Positions 1 to 6,882 are shown, numbered from the stretch's first letter. The stretch: DNA of 10,431 nt from JBOGHU01 sp050742255 (GCA_050742255.1 JBOGHU010000016.1:1-10431), one strand, 5' to 3'. Translations and numbers: made by a program. Notes: generated by a model from the sequence alone, not told the origin.

Positions 1-189
1 GGCCGGGGCTGCCCGGGGTGGCGGCCCCGGCGGCGGCCCGGGGGCTAGCCCGCTCTCTGGTCATGGGGCGGCGGTGGGCGACGTCTGGCGACCGGAGAAA
101 GGGGGGCCCGGGGCAGCCCGGGGGGCCCGGGGCGGCGGCGGCCGCGGCGGTGGGCGACGTCTGGCGACCGGAGAAAGGGGGGCCCGGGG
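1..189. repeat. G-rich non-coding stretch with exact 46-bp direct repeat
   Basis: No gene is supported here. The segment at 68-113 recurs exactly at 144-189, a period of 76 bp. Copy 2 ends immediately next to the stop codon (192-190) of the downstream-reading peptidase gene. A 13-mer of six G, three C and four G occurs three times, at 101-113, 120-132 and 177-189. The run 101-132 contains four G-tracts of at least four bases separated by 3, 6 and 3 nt, a formal G-quadruplex motif on the + strand. A 10-bp palindrome (GGGCTAGCCC) lies at 42-51. The period of 76 is not a multiple of three, and the open frames crossing it are low-complexity Gly/Ala/Arg/Pro, which argues against coding. Its role is unknown; it could be 3' flanking sequence acting on transcription termination, or a local tandem duplication. 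Confidence 0.75.
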
Positions 190-1380
190 TTAGTCGCCGT
201 TGGTGGACCAGTGCCAGGGCTCGCTCGGGAGGTTGTACAGCCCGTACCGGCGGGCGTTGGCGGCCAGCCAGCGGAAGGCCGGGCTGCTTCTCGAGGTGAT
301 GATCGACCCACCGTAGGTGAAGTCGACGGCCAGCCCCCGCTCGTGCATGGAGGCACCGGGCCGGGCGGTCGGAGGGATGCACTCCGAAGCGGGCATGCTG
401 TAGACGGCGTAGTCGCCGGACCCGCAGTGAGCCTGCCTGAGGGCGACCTGCGCCGACGGGTCCCGATAGCCACCACCCCTGAGGACGATGCCGTCGGCCT
501 CGGCGGCGGCCAGGAGGGCCTCCAGCCGGTCGGCGATCTCCGGACTCACCTGGATGCCCCGGACCGAGACGGTGGTCACGCGTCCCACCCGCAGCGCCCC
601 CCCGGACCTGGGCGATCCCCGTCGGCGGAGCTGGGCCGCCAGGCGAGCCTGCTCCTGGGCGATCTGCTCGGCGAGCCGGCGGTCGAGCTGCTCCAGGGCG
701 GCCGACTCGGCCAGGGCGGACTCGATCCGCTGCTCCAGGGCGGCGGCGAACCCCTCCTGCTGGGTCTTGGCCTTCTCCAGCTTCTCCAGCCGGGACGCGA
801 TCTCGCCCTTCTTCTGCTCGGCCCGTGTCGACGCCGCCTCCGCCTCCCGGCGCCTCGCCTCCACGTCCTGTCGAGCCGCCCGCAGCTGGTCCAACAGGTC
901 GAGCTCCCGGGCGGCACCGAGAATCAGCATGGCCTGCTTGCGGGCCGCCTCGCTGATGGATCGCGACGACGTGAAGACGGTGACGCTGTCGACCGACGGT
1001 GGGCGCATGAAGGTCTCGACGGCCACGGTCCGGACCCTCGCCTCCAGCTCGCCGACCCGCTGGGCCGCCTGCCGCTCCTCCGCCTGGGCCATCTCCACGT
1101 CGCGCGCCGCCTGCTCGGCGCCCCGGCGGGCGTCGGCGAGCAGTGCCTGCTGACCCCCGACGTTGGCTTCGAGGTCCGCTACCGCCTTGCGGACCTGCTG
1201 GTCGTTGGCCGTCAGGACATCGAGCTGACCGGCCAGCTGGGCCCGTTGGGCCCGGACCCGCTCACGCTCGGCCCGGGGATTCTTGCGCTCGGCGGCACCG
1301 ACCTCCGGCACTTGGGCCAACATGGCGACGACCACCAGCGCAACTATGCTCCAACGTCGTCGGCTGCTTGTCTGTCGCAT
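190..1380 (-). CDS. Secreted coiled-coil M15 (VanY-type) D-alanyl-D-alanine carboxypeptidase
   Basis: The protein has 396 aa. Residues 1-30 look like a Sec signal peptide: basic start with three Arg, hydrophobic core, and an AA ending. A long charged coiled coil rich in Ala, Glu, Arg and Gln follows to about residue 250, of the kind seen in PcsB/EnvC-like wall-hydrolase regulators. The C-terminal third is a peptidase M15B/VanY domain. Its zinc site is visible as SMHERGLAVD (His346, Asp353) and EPWH (catalytic Glu387, third ligand His390). The family trims the terminal D-Ala from peptidoglycan stems, so action outside the membrane on the wall is inferred. I chose the ATG at 1380 because GGAG lies 4 nt upstream and the signal peptide begins there; the in-frame ATG at 1416 has no ribosome site. 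The gene is intact and stops beside the direct repeat at 144-189. Confidence 0.88.
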   Translation of the reverse strand: MRQTSSRRRWSIVALVVVAMLAQVPEVGAAERKNPRAERERVRAQRAQLAGQLDVLTANDQQVRKAVADLEANVGGQQALLADARRGAEQAARDVEMAQAEERQAAQRVGELEARVRTVAVETFMRPPSVDSVTVFTSSRSISEAARKQAMLILGAARELDLLDQLRAARQDVEARRREAEAASTRAEQKKGEIASRLEKLEKAKTQQEGFAAALEQRIESALAESAALEQLDRRLAEQIAQEQARLAAQLRRRGSPRSGGALRVGRVTTVSVRGIQVSPEIADRLEALLAAAEADGIVLRGGGYRDPSAQVALRQAHCGSGDYAVYSMPASECIPPTARPGASMHERGLAVDFTYGGSIITSRSSPAFRWLAANARRYGLYNLPSEPWHWSTNGD

Positions 1381-1416
1381 GCCACTCCGTGGTCCCCGCT
1401 GATGTCGCCACGACAT

Positions 1417-1575
1417 CGTCGACTTGACACAGGATCACAATACTGTGAATCCCTCGGCCGCAGATGTCAACTCATCCTGTCATCCTAGTTCTGGGACCCC
1501 TGAATGGGTTTGATCCGTCGCAATGGGGACAACGTCGACGACAGCGCAACGCTCTGAAAGCGGTGTCAGTGCCGG
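1417..1575 (-). promoter_or_regulatory. Probable promoter/operator region of the M15 peptidase gene
   Basis: This 159-bp gap separates the permease stop from the peptidase gene. It holds nested inverted repeats: TTGACA at 1424-1429 with TGTCAA at 1465-1470; ACAGGAT at 1429-1435 with ATCCTGT at 1474-1480; and TCACA-N4-TGTGA at 1435-1448. Read on the minus strand, TTGACA (1470-1465) is a consensus -35, but the nearest -10 candidates are poorly placed: CAGTAT after 19 bp, TATTGT after 22 bp. A start near 1433 would leave a leader of roughly 50 nt. The symmetry suggests a repressor or activator site, but the exact promoter is uncertain. Confidence 0.4.
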
Positions 1576-2439
1576 TCAACGGTCGGCAGGACGGCCGGCG
1601 GCCGGCGGCCGTCGACGGGCCGCCAACAGGGCCCTCACCTCCCGGGCCAGCAGCGCCAGGAAGAACATCGCCACCGACAGGCCGGCCATCGTCGCGCCCG
1701 CGGCGGTATCGAGGTGGTAGCTGACGAGGAGGCCCCCCGTCACGGCTACGGCCCCGGTGCCCAGCGACCCGACCATGATGACCGGCACCCGCCGGGCGAA
1801 CAGCACCATGGTGGCAGGCGGCCCCACCAGAAGACCGAAGACCAGCAACGTGCCCACCGCCTGGAAGGACGCCACTATGGCCCCGGTGACGAGCACGAGG
1901 AGCAGACCGCCGCTGAACCGCGGAGCCAGGCCCAAGGTGGCCGCCTTGTCAGGGTTGAACGAGAGCGCCAGGAACGGCCGGTAGGAGAGAACCGATCCCG
2001 CGGCCACCAGCGCTGCCGCCGCGGCCTGCACTCTGAGATCGGCTCCTTTGACGCCCAGGACGTCACCGAACAGAAAAGAGGTGAGATCGCTGGTGAACGA
2101 CGGTGACCGGGAGATGACGATGACCCCGATCGCCAGCATGCCCACGAACAGCAAGCCGATCCCGGCGTCCTCGCTCAGGCGTGACCTTTGCGTCACCAAC
2201 CTGATCCCGGCGATCATGACTGCGGCGCTCAACACCGCTCCGAGTGTGAGGTTGAACCCCACCAGCGACGCCACGGCGATTCCGGGGATGATGCCGTGGG
2301 CCAGCGCATCCCCCAAAAAGGTCATCCCCCGGACCACCACCCAGGTGCCTACGAGCGAGGTGGCGACGACCACCAACAGCCCGGCCACCAGGGCCCGCTG
2401 CATGAAGGCGGTGGTGAACGGCTCGACCAGCCCGCTCAC
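1576..2439 (-). CDS. znuB: Metal (probably zinc) ABC transporter, membrane permease
   Basis: This 287-aa integral membrane protein belongs to the ABC-3 (ZnuB/MntB/TroC) family, which forms the channel of importers for Zn or Mn. The N-terminus is diagnostic: EPFTTAFMQRAL, then a hydrophobic helix, then VVVRGMTFLGDALAHGIIPGIA, the conserved family segment. Several further hydrophobic helices follow (I estimate eight to nine), with length normal for the family. The start is GTG at 2439, with GGAG six nucleotides upstream; the family alignment also begins there. The C-terminus is Arg/Pro-rich and probably cytoplasmic. The gene diverges from the ATPase gene across a 77-bp gap, so the two importer subunits are not co-transcribed. 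Metal specificity cannot be read from the permease; zinc is inferred from the binding protein. Confidence 0.9.
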   Translation of the reverse strand: MSGLVEPFTTAFMQRALVAGLLVVVATSLVGTWVVVRGMTFLGDALAHGIIPGIAVASLVGFNLTLGAVLSAAVMIAGIRLVTQRSRLSEDAGIGLLFVGMLAIGVIVISRSPSFTSDLTSFLFGDVLGVKGADLRVQAAAAALVAAGSVLSYRPFLALSFNPDKAATLGLAPRFSGGLLLVLVTGAIVASFQAVGTLLVFGLLVGPPATMVLFARRVPVIMVGSLGTGAVAVTGGLLVSYHLDTAAGATMAGLSVAMFFLALLAREVRALLAARRRPPAAGRPADR

Positions 2440-2504
2440 CCGGATCTCCGCGGAGAGCGAGCTCCCCCGCCCCCCGGGCTCGGCCCCGCAACCCCTGTTC
2501 CGGT

Positions 2505-2516
2505 TATCATTCGCAC
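2505..2516 (+). promoter_or_regulatory. Predicted -10 element for a leaderless ATPase mRNA
   Basis: TATCAT at 2505-2510 is followed by six bases and then ATG at 2517, so the expected transcription start coincides with the A of the start codon. There is no Shine-Dalgarno sequence. This is the layout typical of leaderless actinobacterial messages. No good -35 hexamer is visible, which is common for such promoters. The same bases read ATGATAA on the other strand, so a metal-regulator half-site in this divergent gap is possible but unproven. Confidence 0.55.
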
Positions 2517-3329
2517 ATGGATACCCGACCCACCCTCGCCGGCGCCACCATGACCTCCGGTGAGGAGCGCCCTGAGGGTGCGGCGGTGGTGGGACGGGAC
2601 CTGGAGCTGACGTGGGGGCGAGCGGTCGCGCTCCGGGCGGCGAGCTTCGCCCTCCCCTCGGCGGCGACCATCGCCCTGGTCGGCCCCAACGGAGCGGGGA
2701 AGACGACCCTGCTACACGCCATCGCCGGCCTGCTCCGCCCCACGTCGGGATCGCTCACGGTCCCGGCACGCCGGGTCCGGCGGGCCAACGTCGCCTACGT
2801 GATGCAGGCCACCCCGATGGCCGCCGAGATGCCCCTCACCGTGCGGGAGGTCGTGACCATGGGACGCTACGGGCACCTGGGTCCGTTCCGACCCCTGCGA
2901 GGGGACGACCGTTCCAGGGTCGACGCCGCCCTGGAGCGGCTCGGTGTGGGCGACCTCCAGGGCCGCCAGCTCCGCGAGCTCTCCGGTGGCCAGCGGCAGC
3001 GGGTCTTCGTGGCCCAGGGCCTGGTGCAAGAAGCCGACCTCCTCCTCCTCGACGAGCCGGTCACCGGACTGGACCTGCTGTCGCGCCAGCGCATCCTCGA
3101 GGCGGTCGCGGCGGAGCGGGCGGCGGGCCGCACCGTGGTCATGTCCACCCACGACCTCGGCGACGCCCAGGCCGTCGACCACGTCGTGCTGCTGGCCGGC
3201 GTCGTGGTCGCCCACGGAGCCGCCGACGAGGTGCTCACCCTCGACAACCTGTCACTCGCCTACGGCGGGCGGATGATCGCACTCGAGGGTGGGCTCGCCC
3301 TCTTCGACGACGGCGCTCACCACCCGTGA
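2517..3329 (+). CDS. znuC: Metal (probably zinc) ABC transporter, ATP-binding protein
   Basis: The 270-aa ABC ATPase powers the metal importer from the cytoplasmic face. Visible motifs: Walker A GPNGAGKTT (56-64), signature LSGGQRQR (155-162), Walker B LLLLDEP with Asp179-Glu180, D-loop, and switch His212 in STHDLGD. The segment MPLTVREVVTMGRYGHLG is typical of the metal/siderophore (ZnuC/MntB) branch. The first ~25 residues are extra and poorly conserved. The start at 2517 rests on the leaderless promoter arrangement; ATG at 2550 (Met12) is an alternative and also lacks a ribosome site. The gene is oriented opposite to both partner genes. It ends 18 bp before the binding-protein gene, which converges on it. 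It is intact. Confidence 0.9.
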   Translation: MDTRPTLAGATMTSGEERPEGAAVVGRDLELTWGRAVALRAASFALPSAATIALVGPNGAGKTTLLHAIAGLLRPTSGSLTVPARRVRRANVAYVMQATPMAAEMPLTVREVVTMGRYGHLGPFRPLRGDDRSRVDAALERLGVGDLQGRQLRELSGGQRQRVFVAQGLVQEADLLLLDEPVTGLDLLSRQRILEAVAAERAAGRTVVMSTHDLGDAQAVDHVVLLAGVVVAHGAADEVLTLDNLSLAYGGRMIALEGGLALFDDGAHHP

Positions 3330-3338
3330 CCCGCGACC

Positions 3339-3367
3339 TCGGCGCCCTCAGCCCCCGAGGGCGTCGG
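3339..3367. terminator. Hairpin between convergent ATPase and binding-protein genes
   Basis: CGCCCTC (3343-3349) pairs with GAGGGCG (3357-3363) around a 7-nt loop. The stem extends outward through 3339/3367 with two G-U pairs. It sits between two convergent genes and overlaps the last codons of the minus-strand gene, so it could act as a bidirectional terminator. No T-tract follows on either strand, so efficiency is uncertain. Confidence 0.4.
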
Positions 3368-4289
3368 CGATGCGCTCGGCGTTGGTGCGCATCATCTCCA
3401 GGTAGGTCGCTCCTCCCGAGCCCTCCGGCCCCAGCGACTCGGTGAACAGGGGGACCACCTCGACAGGCCCCCCCAGCTCGCCGGCGAGCGCCTCAGCCAA
3501 TCGGTCCCCTGCACTGGCATCGGTGAAGATGGCCCGCACCCCCTCTCCCCGCAGGGTCTCGGCCAGCTCCGACAGCCCGGCCGCCCCGGGCTCGGCCAGC
3601 GTGGTGGAGGCGGGGATCACGGTCCCGACCACCCTCAGGTCGTAGCGGGCGGCGAAGTAGGCGAAGACGTCGTGGTTGGTCACCAGCTTCCGCTGTTGGG
3701 GCGGGACCTCGGCCAGGCGGGAACGGATGTCCTCGTCGAGCAGCCCGAGCGCGGCGAGGTAACGGTCGGTGTTCCGCTCCACCGCCCCGCTCTGCAGACC
3801 GACCTCCTCGACCAGGGTGCGGCTGAGGTCGGCTGTGACCTGGGCCATGCGGACGGGGTCGGTGAAGAAGTGGGGGTCCCCGCCGTCCCCGCCGTCCTCG
3901 TCGGGAGGGATCGCCTCGATGGCGGAGGTGGCCTCGTACAGGGCGACGCCCTCCGCCTGGGCCGCGTCCAAGGCGTCCAAAAGGCTCTCCTCGAAGCCCA
4001 GGCCGTTGACGACCAGCAGGTCGGCCTCCCGCATTGACCGGGCCTGCTGGGGTGAGAGGGCGAAGTCGTGGGGGTCGGTGTTGGGAGGCAGGATCACCAC
4101 CACCTCCGCCTCGTCGCCGACGAGGTTGGCCACCACGTCCCCGAGGATGTTGGTGGTGGCGACCACGCGGGCACGACCGCTGCCCCCGGCGGCCCTCTCG
4201 CCACCGTCGCCGCACGCCGCGGCCACCAGGGCCAGGAGCATGAGCGCCGACGTCGCGAGGACGTGCCGAGACCGCGGCCCCGCTGTCAT
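3348..4289 (-). CDS. znuA: Metal (probably zinc) ABC transporter, substrate-binding lipoprotein
   Basis: This 313-aa solute-binding protein of cluster A-I (TroA/ZnuA fold) captures the ion outside the membrane for the adjacent permease and ATPase. A lipoprotein signal ends at LVAAAC, with Cys26 as the lipid anchor. Ligand positions follow the family: His74 in DPHDF, His140 in DPHFF, His206 in VTNHDVF, and Asp257 in IFTDAS. Histidine rather than glutamate at the third position favours zinc over manganese by family comparison. The usual His-rich loop is replaced by a short acidic Asp/Gly stretch (130-138). I chose the ATG at 4289 because it begins a standard lipoprotein signal; ATG at 4331 would lie upstream of the predicted transcription start. 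No clear ribosome site precedes 4289. The gene is probably repressed by a metal-sensing regulator through the palindrome at 4316-4330. Confidence 0.9.
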   Translation of the reverse strand: MTAGPRSRHVLATSALMLLALVAAACGDGGERAAGGSGRARVVATTNILGDVVANLVGDEAEVVVILPPNTDPHDFALSPQQARSMREADLLVVNGLGFEESLLDALDAAQAEGVALYEATSAIEAIPPDEDGGDGGDPHFFTDPVRMAQVTADLSRTLVEEVGLQSGAVERNTDRYLAALGLLDEDIRSRLAEVPPQQRKLVTNHDVFAYFAARYDLRVVGTVIPASTTLAEPGAAGLSELAETLRGEGVRAIFTDASAGDRLAEALAGELGGPVEVVPLFTESLGPEGSGGATYLEMMRTNAERIADALGG

Positions 4290-4315
4290 CGCCACTGATG
4301 GTGAGAATCCGATAG

Positions 4316-4362
4316 TGAGAACAAGTCTCATCAGACTACGGAGCGGACCCCGCGAACGTCAA
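4316..4362 (-). promoter_or_regulatory. Promoter plus Fur/Zur-like palindromic operator of the metal-binding lipoprotein gene
   Basis: On the minus strand TTGACG (4362-4357), an 18-bp spacer and TAGTCT (4338-4333) make a good sigma-70-type promoter, with transcription expected near 4326. The palindrome TGAGACTTGTTCTCA (4330-4316 on the minus strand) has perfect 5-bp arms. It lies over that start, an ideal repressor position. Its TGA-N9-TCA form and 15-bp length match the shape of actinobacterial Zur boxes. GTGAGAA also recurs at 4301-4307 and 4315-4321 (+ strand), 14 bp apart. Identity of the regulator is an inference. Confidence 0.55.
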
Positions 4363-4395
4363 GTCGACCGGTCGCTGTGGGATGGGCGGTCCCGC

Positions 4396-5288
4396 TCAGT
4401 CGCCGGCCACGAAGAAGGCCCAGTCGCCCGCCGCGGTGATCCCCACGCGGTAGCCGATGTAGCCGCCGAACGAGGCGAAGTCGGCGAGGTCCTCCTCGCC
4501 GTAGAGGGGCTTGAGCGCCTCGCGATCGGCCTCGGGGACCGCCTCCCAGGACTCGAAGGCGTACGCCGACGGCCAGAGGTACTGCGTGGTGCCCGGGAGC
4601 TCCCTCGTGGCGAAGGGACGGTTGAGCAGCTCGACGAGGTGCCGCAGCGGTTGGTCGCCACGAGCCTCCTGGGCGCGCCAGAAGGCGGCGGGGTCGTCGG
4701 CGCCGCCGAAGCTGAACGTCAACCCCGACGCCCCTGCGCCGCCCAGATCGGCCAGGGCCTCGAAATCGCAGGCCGTGGCGGCGGCCACGATCTGGGAGCG
4801 GGTGGCAACGACCGCCTGTGGGAGCCCGAGCTGGGGCACCGGCTCGGCCGCCAGCCCACCGGCTGAGCAGGTCAGGGGTGCCGGCCCGGCCCCGGTCGTG
4901 GGCGAAGCGGGCGCAACGGCGGTGGGGGGGGCGGTTGGGGCCGCCGTCTCGCGACGGTCGTCCGCACCTGGCGATCACCGTCCGGCCTGGCGATCACGCC
5001 GGCCACGGCGGCCACCACCAGCACCGCCGCCGCTGCGGCCAGCAACCCCCGGTGGGGGCCCAAGCCCCACCACCGTGGCCGTCCCGGCCCCGGCCTGCCG
5101 TCGGGGTGGCCGTCGCCGGCGGCCCCTTCGGCGGCATCGGCGTCCGCGCCTACCGGCGGGGCTGAGCCGGCACCCGACCCCCCGGCGACCAGCCGCTCCC
5201 CCAGTTCCACCCAGAAGCTGGGCCCGTGCTCGGGGACCTCCAGGTCCCCGAGGGCCGCGCCCAGCACTTCGTCACGCCGTTCGCTCAC
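4396..5288 (-). pseudogene. Membrane-anchored anti-sigma factor, interrupted by a frameshift
   Basis: The gene starts at GTG 5288, inside the stop of the sigma gene (GTGA overlap). The first frame encodes a short charged domain (SERRDEVLGAALGDLEVPEHGPSFW) with no zinc-finger motif, a Gly/Asp/Pro linker, and one membrane helix at 81-100. It would stop at 4872 in an Arg/Pro run. From about 4950 the next minus frame reads on coherently: a Pro/Thr/Ala linker, then a conserved-looking domain to FFVAGD at 4398. A single missing base near 4950, or slippage at the C8 tract (4931-4924), would join both parts into about 297 aa. GC bias at third positions switches frame near 4950. Position after an ECF sigma gene plus the N-out/C-out topology supports an anti-sigma role. 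It may be a real mutation, programmed slippage or a sequencing error. The C-terminal part alone could start at GTG 4839. Confidence 0.7.
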
Positions 5289-5857
5289 CGTCGCCCGTCC
5301 TCCTCCGCCCGGCCGTCGAGGACGGCACGCAGGGCTGCTCGGGCCCGCGACAGCCGGGACGCCACAGTGCCCGCCGCGACGCCGAGGACCTCGGCGGCTG
5401 AGCGGTAGTCGAAGCCCTCGGCGTCGACGAGGATCACCGCCGCCCGCTGGTCGGCGGGCAGCCGGCCCAGGGCCTGGGCCAGGGCGGCGCGGTCAGCCAC
5501 GACGGCCTCAGGACCGGCGCCGGCGTGCGCCTCGACCGCCAGCTGCTCGTCGTAGGGCTGGTGCGGGCGGCGGGCCCGCCGGCGCACCTCGTCGATGCAG
5601 GCGTTGTAAGTGATGCGGTGCAGCCAGGTCCCCGGCGAGCTGCCGTGGTGGAACCGCGGAAGGGCCCGGTAGGCCTTCACGTAGACCTCCTGGAGCACAT
5701 CGTCCATCGCCGCCTGGTCGCCCAGCAGCCGCCACGCCAGGGCCCGCAGGCGCCGGTCGTAGTAGCGCACCATGTCGGCGAAGGCCCCCGGGTCGCCCGT
5801 GGCAGCACGGGCCACCACCTCGGGAGGCACCTCCCCAGGCCGCGCCGTGGCCTTCAC
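5285..5857 (-). CDS. ECF-type RNA polymerase sigma factor
   Basis: The protein has 190 aa, standard for the extracytoplasmic-function class. Region 2 spans about residues 28-96 and includes DDVLQEVYVKAYRALPRF (core binding and -10 recognition) and TWLHRITYNACIDEVRRR. Region 4 spans about 123-180, with LPADQRAAVILVDAEGFDY and the helix-turn-helix AAEVLGVAAGTVASRLSRARAAL for the -35. The open frame extends upstream to 6997, but everything before 5857 lies opposite the CapA-like gene in another frame. GTG 5857 overlaps the CapA stop as GTGA and begins the family-like sequence. Its own stop overlaps the anti-sigma start in the same way. The factor is therefore co-translated with both neighbours and probably held inactive by the anti-sigma protein. 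Confidence 0.9.
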   Translation of the reverse strand: MKATARPGEVPPEVVARAATGDPGAFADMVRYYDRRLRALAWRLLGDQAAMDDVLQEVYVKAYRALPRFHHGSSPGTWLHRITYNACIDEVRRRARRPHQPYDEQLAVEAHAGAGPEAVVADRAALAQALGRLPADQRAAVILVDAEGFDYRSAAEVLGVAAGTVASRLSRARAALRAVLDGRAEEDGRR

Positions 5858-6882
5858 GCCTGGTTCGACGCCGGCGGTGGGAAGATCCCTCCCTCGGCCG
5901 ACATGTCGCCGTAGGCCACGACCAGGCGGCCACCGTGCTCGTGAACGTCGGTCCCGAGCTCGGCGCAGGCCCGCCGGAACCGTCGCCTGATCCAGGCTGC
6001 GTCCTCGCCCTCGGCGAGGCGGGTGTGGGCCAGGTCGAGGCGCAGGGGGACGGCCTCCAGGCGGACGGGGCCGTCGTGGCCCACGGTGACCAGCCACAGC
6101 AGGCCCAGGTCGTTGCGCAGCTCGGGTTCGACGGCGTAGTCGTCGATGAAGTCTCCGAGGTCGAACAGCACCCGACCCGCCACCCCGTGGAAGACGTGGG
6201 CCGAGTGGCCGGCCACCAAGGTGGCGCCGGCCTCGACGATGACCCTGGCCGCCGCCACGACGTGGGCCACGGGAGCACGGGTCATGTTGGGCCCCCAGTG
6301 GGGGCTGACCAACACGGCGTCGGCGCCCGTGTCCCCCACCCCGTCGCGGACCCAAGCCGGCACCTGGCGACGGAGGTCGGCGTAGGCCACGCCGGGCGTC
6401 CTCGGGCCGGCGGCGTAGTCGGCGGGGTGGTCGGTCAGGCCCATCACGCCCAGGCGGAACCCGCCGATCGTGAGGGTCGCCGGCCGGCGGGCCTCTTCCA
6501 CGGAAGCACCGGCACCCACCACCCCGATCCCCACGCGGCGGAGATGGTCGAGCGTGTCGAGCAAGGCCAGGGGCCCGTAGTCGAGAGCGTGGTTGTTGGC
6601 GAGGGTCACGCAGTCCACGCCGAGGTGGGCGAGCGCCTCCGCCGCCGCCGGCGGCGCCCGGAAGAAGAAGGGCTTGGCCGGGTCCGGCCACCGCTCGCCC
6701 CGCTCCGAGATGCAGCACTCGAGGTCGGCCACGAAGACGTCGGCCTCCCCGGCGACCTCGACCACCTCGGGCGAGAAGAGCGACCCGGGCGCAGGGGACC
6801 GGAGCCGGCTGCCCACCCCCCGGCCGAGCATGGTGTCGCCGGCCAACGCCACGGTGACGGTCGTCGCCGCCGGCTGGGCCAT
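5854..6882 (-). CDS. CapA-family (PGA_cap) metallophosphatase-like protein
   Basis: The protein has 342 aa. Motifs of the CapA/PgsA calcineurin-like fold are in order: AGDTMLGR (Asp16), ADLECC (52-57), LANNHALDYG (Asn96-Asn97-His98), SPHWG (His195), and GHSAH (225-229). The family includes poly-gamma-glutamate capsule proteins, but many members are uncharacterised metallophosphoesterase-like enzymes. This one has no signal peptide or membrane helix, so a cytoplasmic location is inferred and a capsule role is doubtful. I chose the ATG at 6882: GGAGG lies seven bases upstream, whereas GTG 6888 is only one or two bases from it. A TAGGGT -10-like element at 6932-6927 would give a ~40-nt leader. 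It is the first gene of a three-gene operon with the sigma factor and anti-sigma protein. Confidence 0.87.
   Translation of the reverse strand: MAQPAATTVTVALAGDTMLGRGVGSRLRSPAPGSLFSPEVVEVAGEADVFVADLECCISERGERWPDPAKPFFFRAPPAAAEALAHLGVDCVTLANNHALDYGPLALLDTLDHLRRVGIGVVGAGASVEEARRPATLTIGGFRLGVMGLTDHPADYAAGPRTPGVAYADLRRQVPAWVRDGVGDTGADAVLVSPHWGPNMTRAPVAHVVAAARVIVEAGATLVAGHSAHVFHGVAGRVLFDLGDFIDDYAVEPELRNDLGLLWLVTVGHDGPVRLEAVPLRLDLAHTRLAEGEDAAWIRRRFRRACAELGTDVHEHGGRLVVAYGDMSAEGGIFPPPASNQA

Noticed and set aside
211..1488. Long + strand open frame (425 codons) across the peptidase gene
   Set aside because: It lies antisense to the M15 gene. The product is low-complexity Gly/Leu/Arg/Asp with no motif, and the minus strand has a signal peptide and complete zinc site.
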